Assembly: GCA_029846755.1 (NCBI GenBank) | Contig: JARWBI010000001.1 | Span: forward strand, 868,001 to 932,000 | Source of the DNA: Falsirhodobacter flavus | GTDB taxonomy: Bacteria; Pseudomonadota; Alphaproteobacteria; Rhodobacterales; Rhodobacteraceae | Length of the DNA: 64,000 nucleotides | Direction of reading: 5' to 3' | In this document: in pieces, positions 50,193 through 59,079 of the stretch | Layout: every line of letters starts with the position of its first letter | Numbering within the stretch: the stretch's first letter is position 1 | Program-made: the position numbers and the translations under genes | The notes under the pieces: generated by a model | The model's database searches: none | The model's input: only the letters and a program-made list of their open reading frames with translations | Told to the model about the DNA's origin: nothing

Positions 50193-51691
50193 TGCGCGCG
50201 GGGAACGTCCCTTTTCTGGTGATCCTGATGGCCGTCGCCGGGCTGGCGATGTTCCTGCCTGCTTCGCATGCGCTGGTGCTGGGCGATCATGCCGAGGCGC
50301 GGGCCTTCTTCTATTCGGGCGTGCTGCTGCTCATGCTGACCTCGCTGATCGCGATCGCGACGGCGAATCATCGCCCGCCGAACCTTGCGCGCAGCCATCT
50401 TGCCGGGCTTCTGGGGGCCTATGCGATCCTGCCGCTGCTGTTCGCGGTGCCATTCTTCATCGCCGTGCCCGATACGACCTTCGGCAATGCTTGGTTCGAG
50501 ATGCTATCGGCCTTCACCACCACGGGTGCGACGATTTACGACCGGCCCGGGCGGTTGGGCGAGACGTTGCATCTGTGGCGTGCGCTGGTCGGCTGGCTGG
50601 GCGGTTTTTTCGTGCTGCTGAACGCGGTGGCGGTGCTGGCACCGTTGAACCTTGGCGGGACGGAAGTGGTCTCGGGACGCCCGCCGGGGCGGCTGGTGGG
50701 CGGCTGGATCGAAACCGCCGAGCCGTCGGAACGTCTGGTGCGCCATGCGACTGCGCTGTTTCCGGCCTATGGCGGGTTGACCCTTCTGCTGTGGGGCGCG
50801 CTCCTGACCAGCGGAGAGCCGGGGCTGGTCGCGCTGTCCTATGCGATGGGAACGCTTTCGACATCCGGCATCGCGCCGGGCTGGGATTTCGCCGACGCAC
50901 CGATGATCCGGTCGGGCGAGGTTCTGGTCTTCGTTTTCTTCGTGGTCGCGATCACCCGCCGCATGATCCCCGGCGCGGTTCTGGTCGACCGCTCGCGACC
51001 GCTGCGCGAGGACCCCGAGATCGTGCTGGCGGTGATGCTGATGCTATCGGCCCCTGCGATGCTGATCCTGCGTCACTGGCTTGGCAGCGTGGACTATGTC
51101 GGTGGCGTTCCGCAATTCCTTCAGGCGCTTTGGGGCAGCATATTCACCACGCTCAGTTTCATGACGACGACAGGATATGTGTCGGGCGGGTGGGACGTTG
51201 CGCGGGGATGGTCCGGGCTGGGGTCTTCGGGGCTGATCCTGATGGGGCTGGCCATCGTCGGGGGCGGCGTGGGCACGGCGGCGGGGGGCGTCACACTGCT
51301 GCGCGTCCATGCACTGTTCAGCCATTCACGACGAGAGCTGGAACGGATCGTGCACCCGTCATCCGTCGGGGGCGGCGGGACCGCGGGGCGGCGCATCCGC
51401 GGCGAGGGGGCCTACGTTGCATGGATATTCTTCATGCTTTTCGCCATTTCCATCGCCGTGACGATGCTGGCGCTTGCCCTGACGGGGCTCGGGTTCGAAC
51501 AGGCGGTCATCTTCTCGGTCGCGGCGCTTTCGACCACCGGCCCGCTGGCCGCCGTGGCGGGCGAGGCGCCGATATTCTGGTCCGATCTGGGAATGGTCCA
51601 GAAGACGATCCTCGGCTTTGCCATGATCCTCGGTAGGATCGAGACGCTCGCGATCCTGGCGCTTTTCTCACCGGCGGCGTGGTGGCGATAA
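50192..51691 (+). CDS. trkH: Trk potassium transporter membrane subunit
   Basis: Potassium-translocating membrane protein of the Trk/Ktr family, 499 residues and about ten helices. The four pseudo-repeated selectivity loops are recognisable (FTTTGATIYD, GTLSTSGIAPG, MTTTGYVSGGWD, STTGPLA), each with the conserved glycine of the filter. It begins within the trkA stop and closes the ntrYX-trk run. Next to nitrogen regulators the linkage is a conserved alphaproteobacterial order rather than proof of a shared role. Confidence 0.93.
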   Translation: MRAGNVPFLVILMAVAGLAMFLPASHALVLGDHAEARAFFYSGVLLLMLTSLIAIATANHRPPNLARSHLAGLLGAYAILPLLFAVPFFIAVPDTTFGNAWFEMLSAFTTTGATIYDRPGRLGETLHLWRALVGWLGGFFVLLNAVAVLAPLNLGGTEVVSGRPPGRLVGGWIETAEPSERLVRHATALFPAYGGLTLLLWGALLTSGEPGLVALSYAMGTLSTSGIAPGWDFADAPMIRSGEVLVFVFFVVAITRRMIPGAVLVDRSRPLREDPEIVLAVMLMLSAPAMLILRHWLGSVDYVGGVPQFLQALWGSIFTTLSFMTTTGYVSGGWDVARGWSGLGSSGLILMGLAIVGGGVGTAAGGVTLLRVHALFSHSRRELERIVHPSSVGGGGTAGRRIRGEGAYVAWIFFMLFAISIAVTMLALALTGLGFEQAVIFSVAALSTTGPLAAVAGEAPIFWSDLGMVQKTILGFAMILGRIETLAILALFSPAAWWR

Positions 51692-51810
51692 CGCGCTGCT
51701 TTTTGGGCTGGAATCTTCCGTGGCTGCGTTTCATACTTCACAGCGCGCCGTCGGGTCCCAGGGTCCGGGGGACGAGGGAACGACGCAATATATAACAACA
51801 AGGCATCAAA

Positions 51811-52044
51811 ATGGCTGCCGACAAGCAAAATCTCCAGGACGCTTTTCTGAACCATGTTCGGAAGGCAAAGGTCCCGGTAACGATCTTCCTCATCAACGGG
51901 GTGAAACTTCAGGGTGTCATCACCTGGTTTGACAATTTCTGCGTGCTTCTGCGCCGCGATGGCCAGTCGCAGCTTGTCTACAAGCACGCGATCTCTACCA
52001 TCATGCCAGGTGCTCCGATCAACCTGTATGAAGGCGAAGACTGA
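51811..52044 (+). CDS. hfq: RNA chaperone Hfq
   Basis: Hexameric Sm-like protein that pairs small RNAs with mRNAs, 77 residues. The Sm1 region [22 protein letters not shown] and the Sm2 motif YKHAIST are intact; the C-terminal tail is short, as in other alphaproteobacteria. AAGG lies eight bases before the ATG. A 119-base gap from trkH allows its own promoter but I see no clear one. hflX follows after eight bases. Confidence 0.97.
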   Translation: MAADKQNLQDAFLNHVRKAKVPVTIFLINGVKLQGVITWFDNFCVLLRRDGQSQLVYKHAISTIMPGAPINLYEGED

Positions 52045-52052
52045 TTAGCGAA

Positions 52053-53348
52053 TTGCCCGAGGATGACCGCGCCGGCGCGCCGCATGACACTGCGGCGCGG
52101 CCAACGCGCGCATATGTGCTCCACCCGGACCTGAAGGCGGCGCAGTCTCGGCGCTTGCCCGAACACGGTCTGGCCGAAGCCGTCTCGCTTGCCGCCGCAC
52201 TGCCGGGGCTGGAGGTTGTGGGGGCCGAGGTCGTGCGCCTGCCCAAGGCCCAGCCCGGAACGCTGTTCGGCTCCGGCAAGGTGGCTGAACTTGCCCAGCG
52301 TCTGAAGGAGATCGACCTTGTTCTGGTCGACGGCCCGGTGACGCCCGTGCAGCAGCGGAACTTGGAAAAGGAATGGGGCGTCAAGCTTCTGGATCGGACC
52401 GGGCTGATCCTTGAAATCTTCGCCGACCGCGCCCGCACGCGCGAAGGTGTGCTGCAGGTCGAACTCGCCGCGCTGTCCTATCAGCGCACGCGGCTGGTGC
52501 GGGCCTGGACCCACTTGGAACGCCAGCGGGGCGGTTTCGGCTTCGTCGGCGGTCCCGGAGAAACTCAGATCGAATCCGACCGCCGCGCCATCGACGAACA
52601 GGTCATTCGCATCCGCCGCCAGCTGGAAAAGGTGGTGAAGACGCGTGAGCTGCACCGCGCCGCCCGCCGCAAAGTGCCGTTCCCGGTCGTGGCGCTTGTC
52701 GGCTATACCAACGCCGGAAAATCCACTCTGTTCAACCGCATGACCGGGGCCGAGGTTCTGGCCAAGGACATGCTGTTCGCGACGCTGGACCCGACGATGC
52801 GCGGCGTGGAGCTGCCGACGGGAATGAAGGTGATCCTGTCCGACACGGTGGGATTCATCTCGGACCTGCCGACGCAGCTAGTAGCCGCCTTCCGCGCCAC
52901 TCTGGAGGAGGTGCTGGAGGCCGACCTGATCCTGCACGTCCGCGATATTGCCCATCCGGAAAGCGCCGAACAGGCTGCAGATGTGGCCGACATCCTGACC
53001 AGCCTTGGCGTCGATCCCGCCGTCCCGATGTTCGAGGTGTGGAACAAGTTGGACCTCGTCAAAGGCGCGATGGTCGAGACGCTGCGCGAACAGGGCGCGC
53101 GGTCCGACCGGATCTTCCCGGTGTCGGCCCTGACGGGCGAGGGGACGGAGACGCTGATCCGCGCGATCACCGATGTTCTGGACGAAGACCGGATGGTCGA
53201 GGTGCTGACCCTAGATTTCACCGACGGCCGCCGCCGCGCTTGGCTTCACGAGGAAGGCGTCGTCACGTCCGAGGCGCAGACCGAGGACGGTCACGATCTG
53301 ACCGTCAATTGGACCGCTCGCCAGCGCGCTCGCTTTCAGGCGCTGTAA
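52053..53348 (+). CDS. hflX: Ribosome-associated GTPase HflX
   Basis: Translation-factor-related GTPase that splits or rescues stalled 70S ribosomes, 431 residues. The N-terminal HflX domain holds GTLFGSGKVAEL, a coiled linker follows (about residues 155-195, VIRIRRQLEKVVKTRELHRA), and the G domain has G1 GYTNAGKST, G3 DTVGF and G4 NKLD. The start is uncertain: TTG 52053 fits, without a strong ribosome-binding site, and no ATG or GTG is available before the conserved region. Pairing with hfq is classic. Confidence 0.92.
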   Translation: MPEDDRAGAPHDTAARPTRAYVLHPDLKAAQSRRLPEHGLAEAVSLAAALPGLEVVGAEVVRLPKAQPGTLFGSGKVAELAQRLKEIDLVLVDGPVTPVQQRNLEKEWGVKLLDRTGLILEIFADRARTREGVLQVELAALSYQRTRLVRAWTHLERQRGGFGFVGGPGETQIESDRRAIDEQVIRIRRQLEKVVKTRELHRAARRKVPFPVVALVGYTNAGKSTLFNRMTGAEVLAKDMLFATLDPTMRGVELPTGMKVILSDTVGFISDLPTQLVAAFRATLEEVLEADLILHVRDIAHPESAEQAADVADILTSLGVDPAVPMFEVWNKLDLVKGAMVETLREQGARSDRIFPVSALTGEGTETLIRAITDVLDEDRMVEVLTLDFTDGRRRAWLHEEGVVTSEAQTEDGHDLTVNWTARQRARFQAL

Positions 53349-53368
53349 GCCGGACCGCAAGGTCCGGC
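53349..53368. terminator. GNRA-looped hairpin after hflX
   Basis: An 8-bp perfect stem GCCGGACC / GGTCCGGC closed by GCAA begins directly after the hflX stop codon. No T run follows on either strand. It is the only structured spacer between a convergent gene pair in this window and may end the hfq-hflX transcript. Confidence 0.55.
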
Positions 53369-53417
53369 CACCCCCAACGGGAGGAGATGCGCCCCGCATC
53401 GACGACGGGCGGGAGCG

Positions 53418-55877
53418 CTACCGGGGCGTCAGATGCGTGATCCCCACCGCCGCCGCCCGCGCCAGATCGGCATCCAGCGACATCGGAATATACTCGCCTC
53501 GCCGCCACAGCCCGCCCAGATCGTCATAGAATCGCGACAGCGGATGCCCCGATTGCCCAGTAGAGGTGATGAAGACCGAACTGTCCGGGTCCGCGAAGTC
53601 ATAGACACCGCGATAGCCCGCGCCATGCACATTCTGGAACGGGTCCTGACCATATCCCTTCGTCACACCGCGCAGCAACGTGTCATCCCCGCCCGATGTC
53701 GATTGCCGGATGTTCACCAGATAGCGCAGCAGCGGCACGTTCCCAAGCACCGGATGGTCATGCGTCGCCTGATGCGCGTCGCCCCAACGCCAACTTTCGA
53801 TATTCTTGCCATAGCGGTCCGACAGCCAGACCAGCGCGTCGTCCAGCGCCATCCGCGCGATGTCGGTGCAGGTCTCGACCGGCGAGGATTGGATGATGTC
53901 GCACCAGACCCCTGCGCCGCCTTCGTTGCGGAACACGCGGGTCAGGAACACGCTGTCCACATGGCCGAACTCGTCCGCCATCGGGCCTAGCTCGTCGCGG
54001 ATCAGGCGGTCCTGCAGCGCCGCCAGCCATGCTTGGGAGATCAGCGGCTCGGGCATGTGCTCGTTCATCTCGCCGTTCCATTGGGCCAGCATCTCCAGCG
54101 CGCGCTGGCGCTGGCGTTCTGGGGTGCCTTCGGGGGCGGCCTCGCCGGTGAACCAAAGGTCGGCGCCGATCAGCGGCAGCACCTGCCGCGCACCGATCGA
54201 CACCGTGTCCAGCTGCGCCTCGATGAAGCTTTCGCGGGTATGCACCTCGCGTGCGCGCATAAGGGCCAGCCAGCGCTGGATGCGCTGCGTGTCGCCCCAT
54301 TCGAAGCTGACATGGTTCGGGAAGGGCCGATCCACCGTCTTGTTGTTGGTGTTCCCAAGGATGCCCGTGTCGGGATCGACCACACGCGGGTTATCCTCAT
54401 AGGGGCGGATGCCGTCCCAGCGGTTGCGCGGGTCCCAGCCCGGTGTCGGCAAGCGTCCCTGCGCCTGCATCTGCGGATCGCGGTTCGGGATCGCGCCCAC
54501 CGTTTGCATCGCGATCCCGGTCCGGTCCGCCAGCATCACGTTCTGCGCCGGGGCGACGACCAGCCGCCCGGCTTCGATCGCCTCGTCCACGGTCTTCGAC
54601 TGCATCAACCGCATCGCTGCGGTCATCGAGGTGTCGCCCTCGGCCAGCGCTGTCCAGGACAGCGACATGACATGCCCGCGCGGCGTCACGGTGCCGACGT
54701 CATAATGCGAGCCTGCCAGAACCGGCCCGTTATCCGTCCAGCGCAGCGTCAGCGTCACCGGGGCCGCGCCTGCCACATTGATGATCGAGCGGCGAGTCTC
54801 GAACTTCTTCCAGCCGTCGGGGGTGCGGTATTCCTCGGGGTTGTCGGGGTTCACCTCCTCGATATGAAGATCCTGATCGTCCACATAGGCGGTGGTCAGG
54901 CCCCAGCCCAAGGCGTCCGAACGCCCCGTCATGATGACCGGGGTGCCGGGAATGGTCGCGCCGATCACGCCGCCCGATTGCAGTTGCAGCCGCGCCAGAT
55001 ACCAGATCGACGGCGCGGTGAAGCTCAGATGCGGGTCGTTCGCCAGCAGCGTGCCTCCCGCCGCCGAACGCGCGGGCGCTGCAGCCCACGCATTCGACGC
55101 CCCGGCAAAGGCGCGGCGGTGGAAGGGCGAAAGCGGATCCTCGGCCATGCGGATCGGCTCGTAATCCGGGGTTACGCCGGGGGCAAGTTCGGAATAGCGC
55201 GGCAAGGCCACCACCGCCTGTCCCGGATCGTCGGGCAGGATGTCGCGCAGCCGATCATCCGGCAGCAACAGCGACATCCGCGCCCGCAGCACCTCAGATT
55301 CCAGATGCGACGACAATTGCAGCGCCATCAGCTTGAGGATCGCGATGCTGTCGGCGGGCTGCCAAGCCGCGATCTCGTTCGAAAAGAAGAAGAACTCAGG
55401 CGCGCCACGGCCCCGCGCCTCGGCATTCACCTGATCGATCCAGTCGTTCACACCGCGCGCATAGGCGTCCAGCGCGCGCCGCGTCGGCTCGTCCTGCGCG
55501 GGGACGGCGCGATTGGCCAGACCGTAGAGGTCATAGCGCCGGATCATCGCGTCGGTCTGCAGCGTCCGTTCGCCGAAAATCTCGGACAGGCGACCTTGGG
55601 CGGTCCGGCGCAGCAACGTCATCTGCCACAGCCGGTCCTGCGCATGGGCAAAGCCGAGGGCGCGGAACACGTCGTCATCGTTGCCGCCAAAGATATGCGG
55701 CACGTTTGCGTTGTTCCGCACGATCTCGACCGGGGCCGAAAGGCCGGGCAGGGCGAAATCCTCGGAGTAATCGGGCAGGGATCGCGACAGGAAGAAATAG
55801 GTCACCGCCAGCGCCGCCAGCCCGAGCAGGATCAGGCCCGAAAGGATGCGCAGCAGCCAGCGGAAAACGGTGAACAT
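53418..55877 (-). CDS. Penicillin acylase family protein (Ntn-hydrolase)
   Basis: An 819-residue S45 N-terminal nucleophile hydrolase, related to penicillin G acylase and acyl-homoserine-lactone acylases. The precursor order is visible: A chain from about residue 35, a spacer, and the predicted self-cleavage site before the Ser in FAGASNAWAAA (about residue 245), then the B chain with LLANDPHL and WGLTTAYVDDQDL. The first 33 residues form a membrane helix that looks like an anchor rather than a cleaved signal. Substrates may be acyl-amides including quorum signals, but this is open. It starts at ATG 55877 with AAGGA ten bases upstream. Confidence 0.87.
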   Translation of the reverse strand: MFTVFRWLLRILSGLILLGLAALAVTYFFLSRSLPDYSEDFALPGLSAPVEIVRNNANVPHIFGGNDDDVFRALGFAHAQDRLWQMTLLRRTAQGRLSEIFGERTLQTDAMIRRYDLYGLANRAVPAQDEPTRRALDAYARGVNDWIDQVNAEARGRGAPEFFFFSNEIAAWQPADSIAILKLMALQLSSHLESEVLRARMSLLLPDDRLRDILPDDPGQAVVALPRYSELAPGVTPDYEPIRMAEDPLSPFHRRAFAGASNAWAAAPARSAAGGTLLANDPHLSFTAPSIWYLARLQLQSGGVIGATIPGTPVIMTGRSDALGWGLTTAYVDDQDLHIEEVNPDNPEEYRTPDGWKKFETRRSIINVAGAAPVTLTLRWTDNGPVLAGSHYDVGTVTPRGHVMSLSWTALAEGDTSMTAAMRLMQSKTVDEAIEAGRLVVAPAQNVMLADRTGIAMQTVGAIPNRDPQMQAQGRLPTPGWDPRNRWDGIRPYEDNPRVVDPDTGILGNTNNKTVDRPFPNHVSFEWGDTQRIQRWLALMRAREVHTRESFIEAQLDTVSIGARQVLPLIGADLWFTGEAAPEGTPERQRQRALEMLAQWNGEMNEHMPEPLISQAWLAALQDRLIRDELGPMADEFGHVDSVFLTRVFRNEGGAGVWCDIIQSSPVETCTDIARMALDDALVWLSDRYGKNIESWRWGDAHQATHDHPVLGNVPLLRYLVNIRQSTSGGDDTLLRGVTKGYGQDPFQNVHGAGYRGVYDFADPDSSVFITSTGQSGHPLSRFYDDLGGLWRRGEYIPMSLDADLARAAAVGITHLTPR

Positions 55878-55954
55878 GGGGAGCGCATCCTTGACGTCGG
55901 GGATCGCATGCTTCCTAGTCCATTGCGAACGAAGGAGCAATTGAGGAGCGGGCG

Positions 55955-56818
55955 ATGGCAAAGGTTGCATTTCTGGGGTTGGGCGTGATGGGCAGGCCGA
56001 TGGCCGGGCATCTGACGGCCAAGGGCCACGACGTCACCGTCTATAATCGCACGCTCGCAAAGGCCGAGGACTGGGCAGCGAAGCACGGCGGCCGCGCCGC
56101 CCGCACCCCGCGCGAAGCTGCCGAGGGTGCCGAATTCGTGATGGCCTGTGTCGGCAATGACGACGATCTGCGCAGCATCTGTCTGGGCGCCGACGGCGCC
56201 TTTGCAGGAATGAAGGATGCTATCTTCGTCGATCACACCACCGTTTCGGCGCAGGTCACGCGCGAGATGGCCGATGCCGCGCGCGAAACCGGGATCGGAT
56301 TCGTCGATGCGCCGGTCTCGGGCGGTCAGGCCGGGGCCGAGAATGGCGTGCTGTCGGTGATGTGCGGCGGGTCCGAGGCGGATTACACGAAGGCCGAGCC
56401 GGTAATCGCCGCCTATGCCAAGACTTGCCGCCGACTGGGCGATACCGGCGCGGGCCAGATCGCCAAGATGATGAACCAGATCTGCATTGCCGGGATCGTG
56501 CAGGGCCTATCCGAAGCCGTCGCCTTCGGCGAAAAAGCCGGTATGGACGTGAAGGCGGTGGTCGAGGTCATCCAGGGCGGTGCCGCCGGCAGCTGGCAGA
56601 TGGCCAACCGCCATGCCACCATGGTCGACGACAAGTTCGACTACGGCTTCGCCGTGGACTGGATGCGCAAGGACCTCGGCATCTGCCTGCGCACGGCGGA
56701 CGAGATCGGCGCGAGCCTGCCGCTGACCGCGCTTGTCGATCAGTTCTACAAGGATGTGCAGCGGATGGGCGGAGGACGCTGGGACACGTCCTCGCTGGTG
56801 AAGCGCCTCAGGGAATGA
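55955..56818 (+). CDS. NAD(P)-dependent beta-hydroxyacid dehydrogenase family protein
   Basis: A 287-residue oxidoreductase of the 3-hydroxyisobutyrate/tartronate-semialdehyde/GLYR group: FLGLGVMGRPMAGHL (about residues 6-20), the substrate loop DAPVSGGQAGAENG (about 117-130) and the catalytic lysine in GQIAKMMNQ (about residue 170). Such enzymes reduce or oxidise short hydroxy acids and semialdehydes; the substrate cannot be told. GAGGAG lies before the ATG. The last 11 bases overlap the convergent lipoprotein gene. Confidence 0.9.
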   Translation: MAKVAFLGLGVMGRPMAGHLTAKGHDVTVYNRTLAKAEDWAAKHGGRAARTPREAAEGAEFVMACVGNDDDLRSICLGADGAFAGMKDAIFVDHTTVSAQVTREMADAARETGIGFVDAPVSGGQAGAENGVLSVMCGGSEADYTKAEPVIAAYAKTCRRLGDTGAGQIAKMMNQICIAGIVQGLSEAVAFGEKAGMDVKAVVEVIQGGAAGSWQMANRHATMVDDKFDYGFAVDWMRKDLGICLRTADEIGASLPLTALVDQFYKDVQRMGGGRWDTSSLVKRLRE

Positions 56819-57356
56819 TGCGCGTGTATTTTGTTCCGGCCACCGTCGCACCCGCGATCAGGCCGGACTGACCAAAGACGAGGGCGATGACCGGGTCAAT
56901 CTCGGTCGTTTCCTTGCCAATGCTGCCGCCTTGGTCGGGCGTGGCATAGCGCAGATCGGCCCCGGCGGCCCAGCCGCTTGCACCGCGAAAATCGGCCAGC
57001 GCCTGCGGGGTCATGAAGAACAGCGCATGGGCATATTGCTGTGCACCGATCTGGAACCCGATGGATGCTTTGGCCGAGGAATAGTAATCCACCGTCACAT
57101 CCTGAATGCGGAGCGCGCCGCGTCCATAGGCGCCGCCGATCCCCAGCCCCGCCTCTGTCACCAGCGGCATGTAGAGAACCCCCGCCGACCGAGATGCGAG
57201 GTCGCGCGTGCCCGGATATGTCTGGAAAAGGTAGTCGCGCGTGGCATTCACACGCGCGTCGATCATCGCCGCGCCGTTGCTTCCGACGCCGTTGTTGCAG
57301 GCGGCAAGCGCCAGCGCCGCCCCCGTGCTGCCCAGGAAAACACGCCTGCTGATCAT
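56808..57356 (-). CDS. SYLF-domain (Ysc84-type) lipoprotein
   Basis: A 182-residue predicted lipoprotein. The N-terminus (SRRVFLGSTGAALALAAC) combines a twin-arginine-like start with a lipobox ending at Cys20. The rest is a SYLF/Ysc84 lipid-binding domain: AGVLYMPLVTEAGLGIGGAYGRG, DYYSSAKASIGFQIGAQQYAH and the C-terminal ALVFGQSGLIAGATVAGTKYT. Homologues bind phosphoinositides in eukaryotes; the bacterial role is unclear. ATG 57356 has GAGGG five bases upstream. Confidence 0.85.
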   Translation of the reverse strand: MISRRVFLGSTGAALALAACNNGVGSNGAAMIDARVNATRDYLFQTYPGTRDLASRSAGVLYMPLVTEAGLGIGGAYGRGALRIQDVTVDYYSSAKASIGFQIGAQQYAHALFFMTPQALADFRGASGWAAGADLRYATPDQGGSIGKETTEIDPVIALVFGQSGLIAGATVAGTKYTRIIP

Positions 57357-57464
57357 CCGCACCCTCACAAATATGACCCAAGGCTCTGATGGCCCTTGGG
57401 AAAACTGTAACAGGCGCTGCGGGCGCTGTCACCTGCGGACATGGCCGCAGGCGCCCTTCCGCCG

Positions 57465-58517
<1,053 letters not shown>

Positions 58518-58554
58518 TCAAGGGTAGGAGTGGGTGCGAACAAGGGAACGTGCA

Positions 58555-59067
58555 GTGCAGGCATACGAGGCGATCTTTCAGACCATCAGCATGCGATCCT
58601 TTTCCAGCATCTGGTATTGGCTTGTAGTGGTGGGGCTGTGGATGTGGACCGCGCAGCGGGTGCTGGGCGTTCCGCTGGACCTTATCATGCATGTGCACCG
58701 CCACCCCGAGGACGAACGCGCCGAGCGCGATATGCGGGACCTGCTGCGCGTGAACGCCGAACGGGCGGCGGCGGTGCCGGGTGTGCTGAATGTGGCAGTC
58801 GCGGCGTTCCTTCTGTCGGCCATCGTCGCGCTGTCCTTTGCCGGGCTGGAAATGGCGCAGGCGGTGGCCTGCATCGCCGTGCCGATGGCGGTGGTGGTGC
58901 TGCTTCGGATGCGGCTTGCGCGGCGGATTTCCGGCATGGGAACCATTGCCGCGACCAAGGCCTTGATCTGGCACAGGATGTTCGTGCAGATGATCGCGAT
59001 GGTCTCGATCTTCTCTACGGCTGTCTGGGGCATGTTCCGCAACCTCGGCCTTGCGGTCCTGAACTGA
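58555..59067 (+). CDS. Conserved Rhodobacteraceae membrane protein (often labelled SufBCD component)
   Basis: A 170-residue inner-membrane protein with about four helices, beginning VQAYEAIFQTISMRSFSSIWYW and ending AMVSIFSTAVWGMFRNLG. I recognise the family from Rhodobacteraceae genomes, where it is often called component of SufBCD complex, a label I know no experimental basis for, and no suf gene is near. GTG 58555 is chosen because AAGGGA lies seven bases upstream. It precedes mfd by 12 bases and is probably co-transcribed with it. Confidence 0.75.
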   Translation: MQAYEAIFQTISMRSFSSIWYWLVVVGLWMWTAQRVLGVPLDLIMHVHRHPEDERAERDMRDLLRVNAERAAAVPGVLNVAVAAFLLSAIVALSFAGLEMAQAVACIAVPMAVVVLLRMRLARRISGMGTIAATKALIWHRMFVQMIAMVSIFSTAVWGMFRNLGLAVLN

Positions 59068-59079
59068 AGGGGTTTCGCG

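Noticed and set aside
51692-51810. TATATAA near 51789 as the hfq promoter
   Set aside because: It would put the start of transcription only a few bases before the hfq start codon, leaving no ribosome-binding site, and no -35 element fits.
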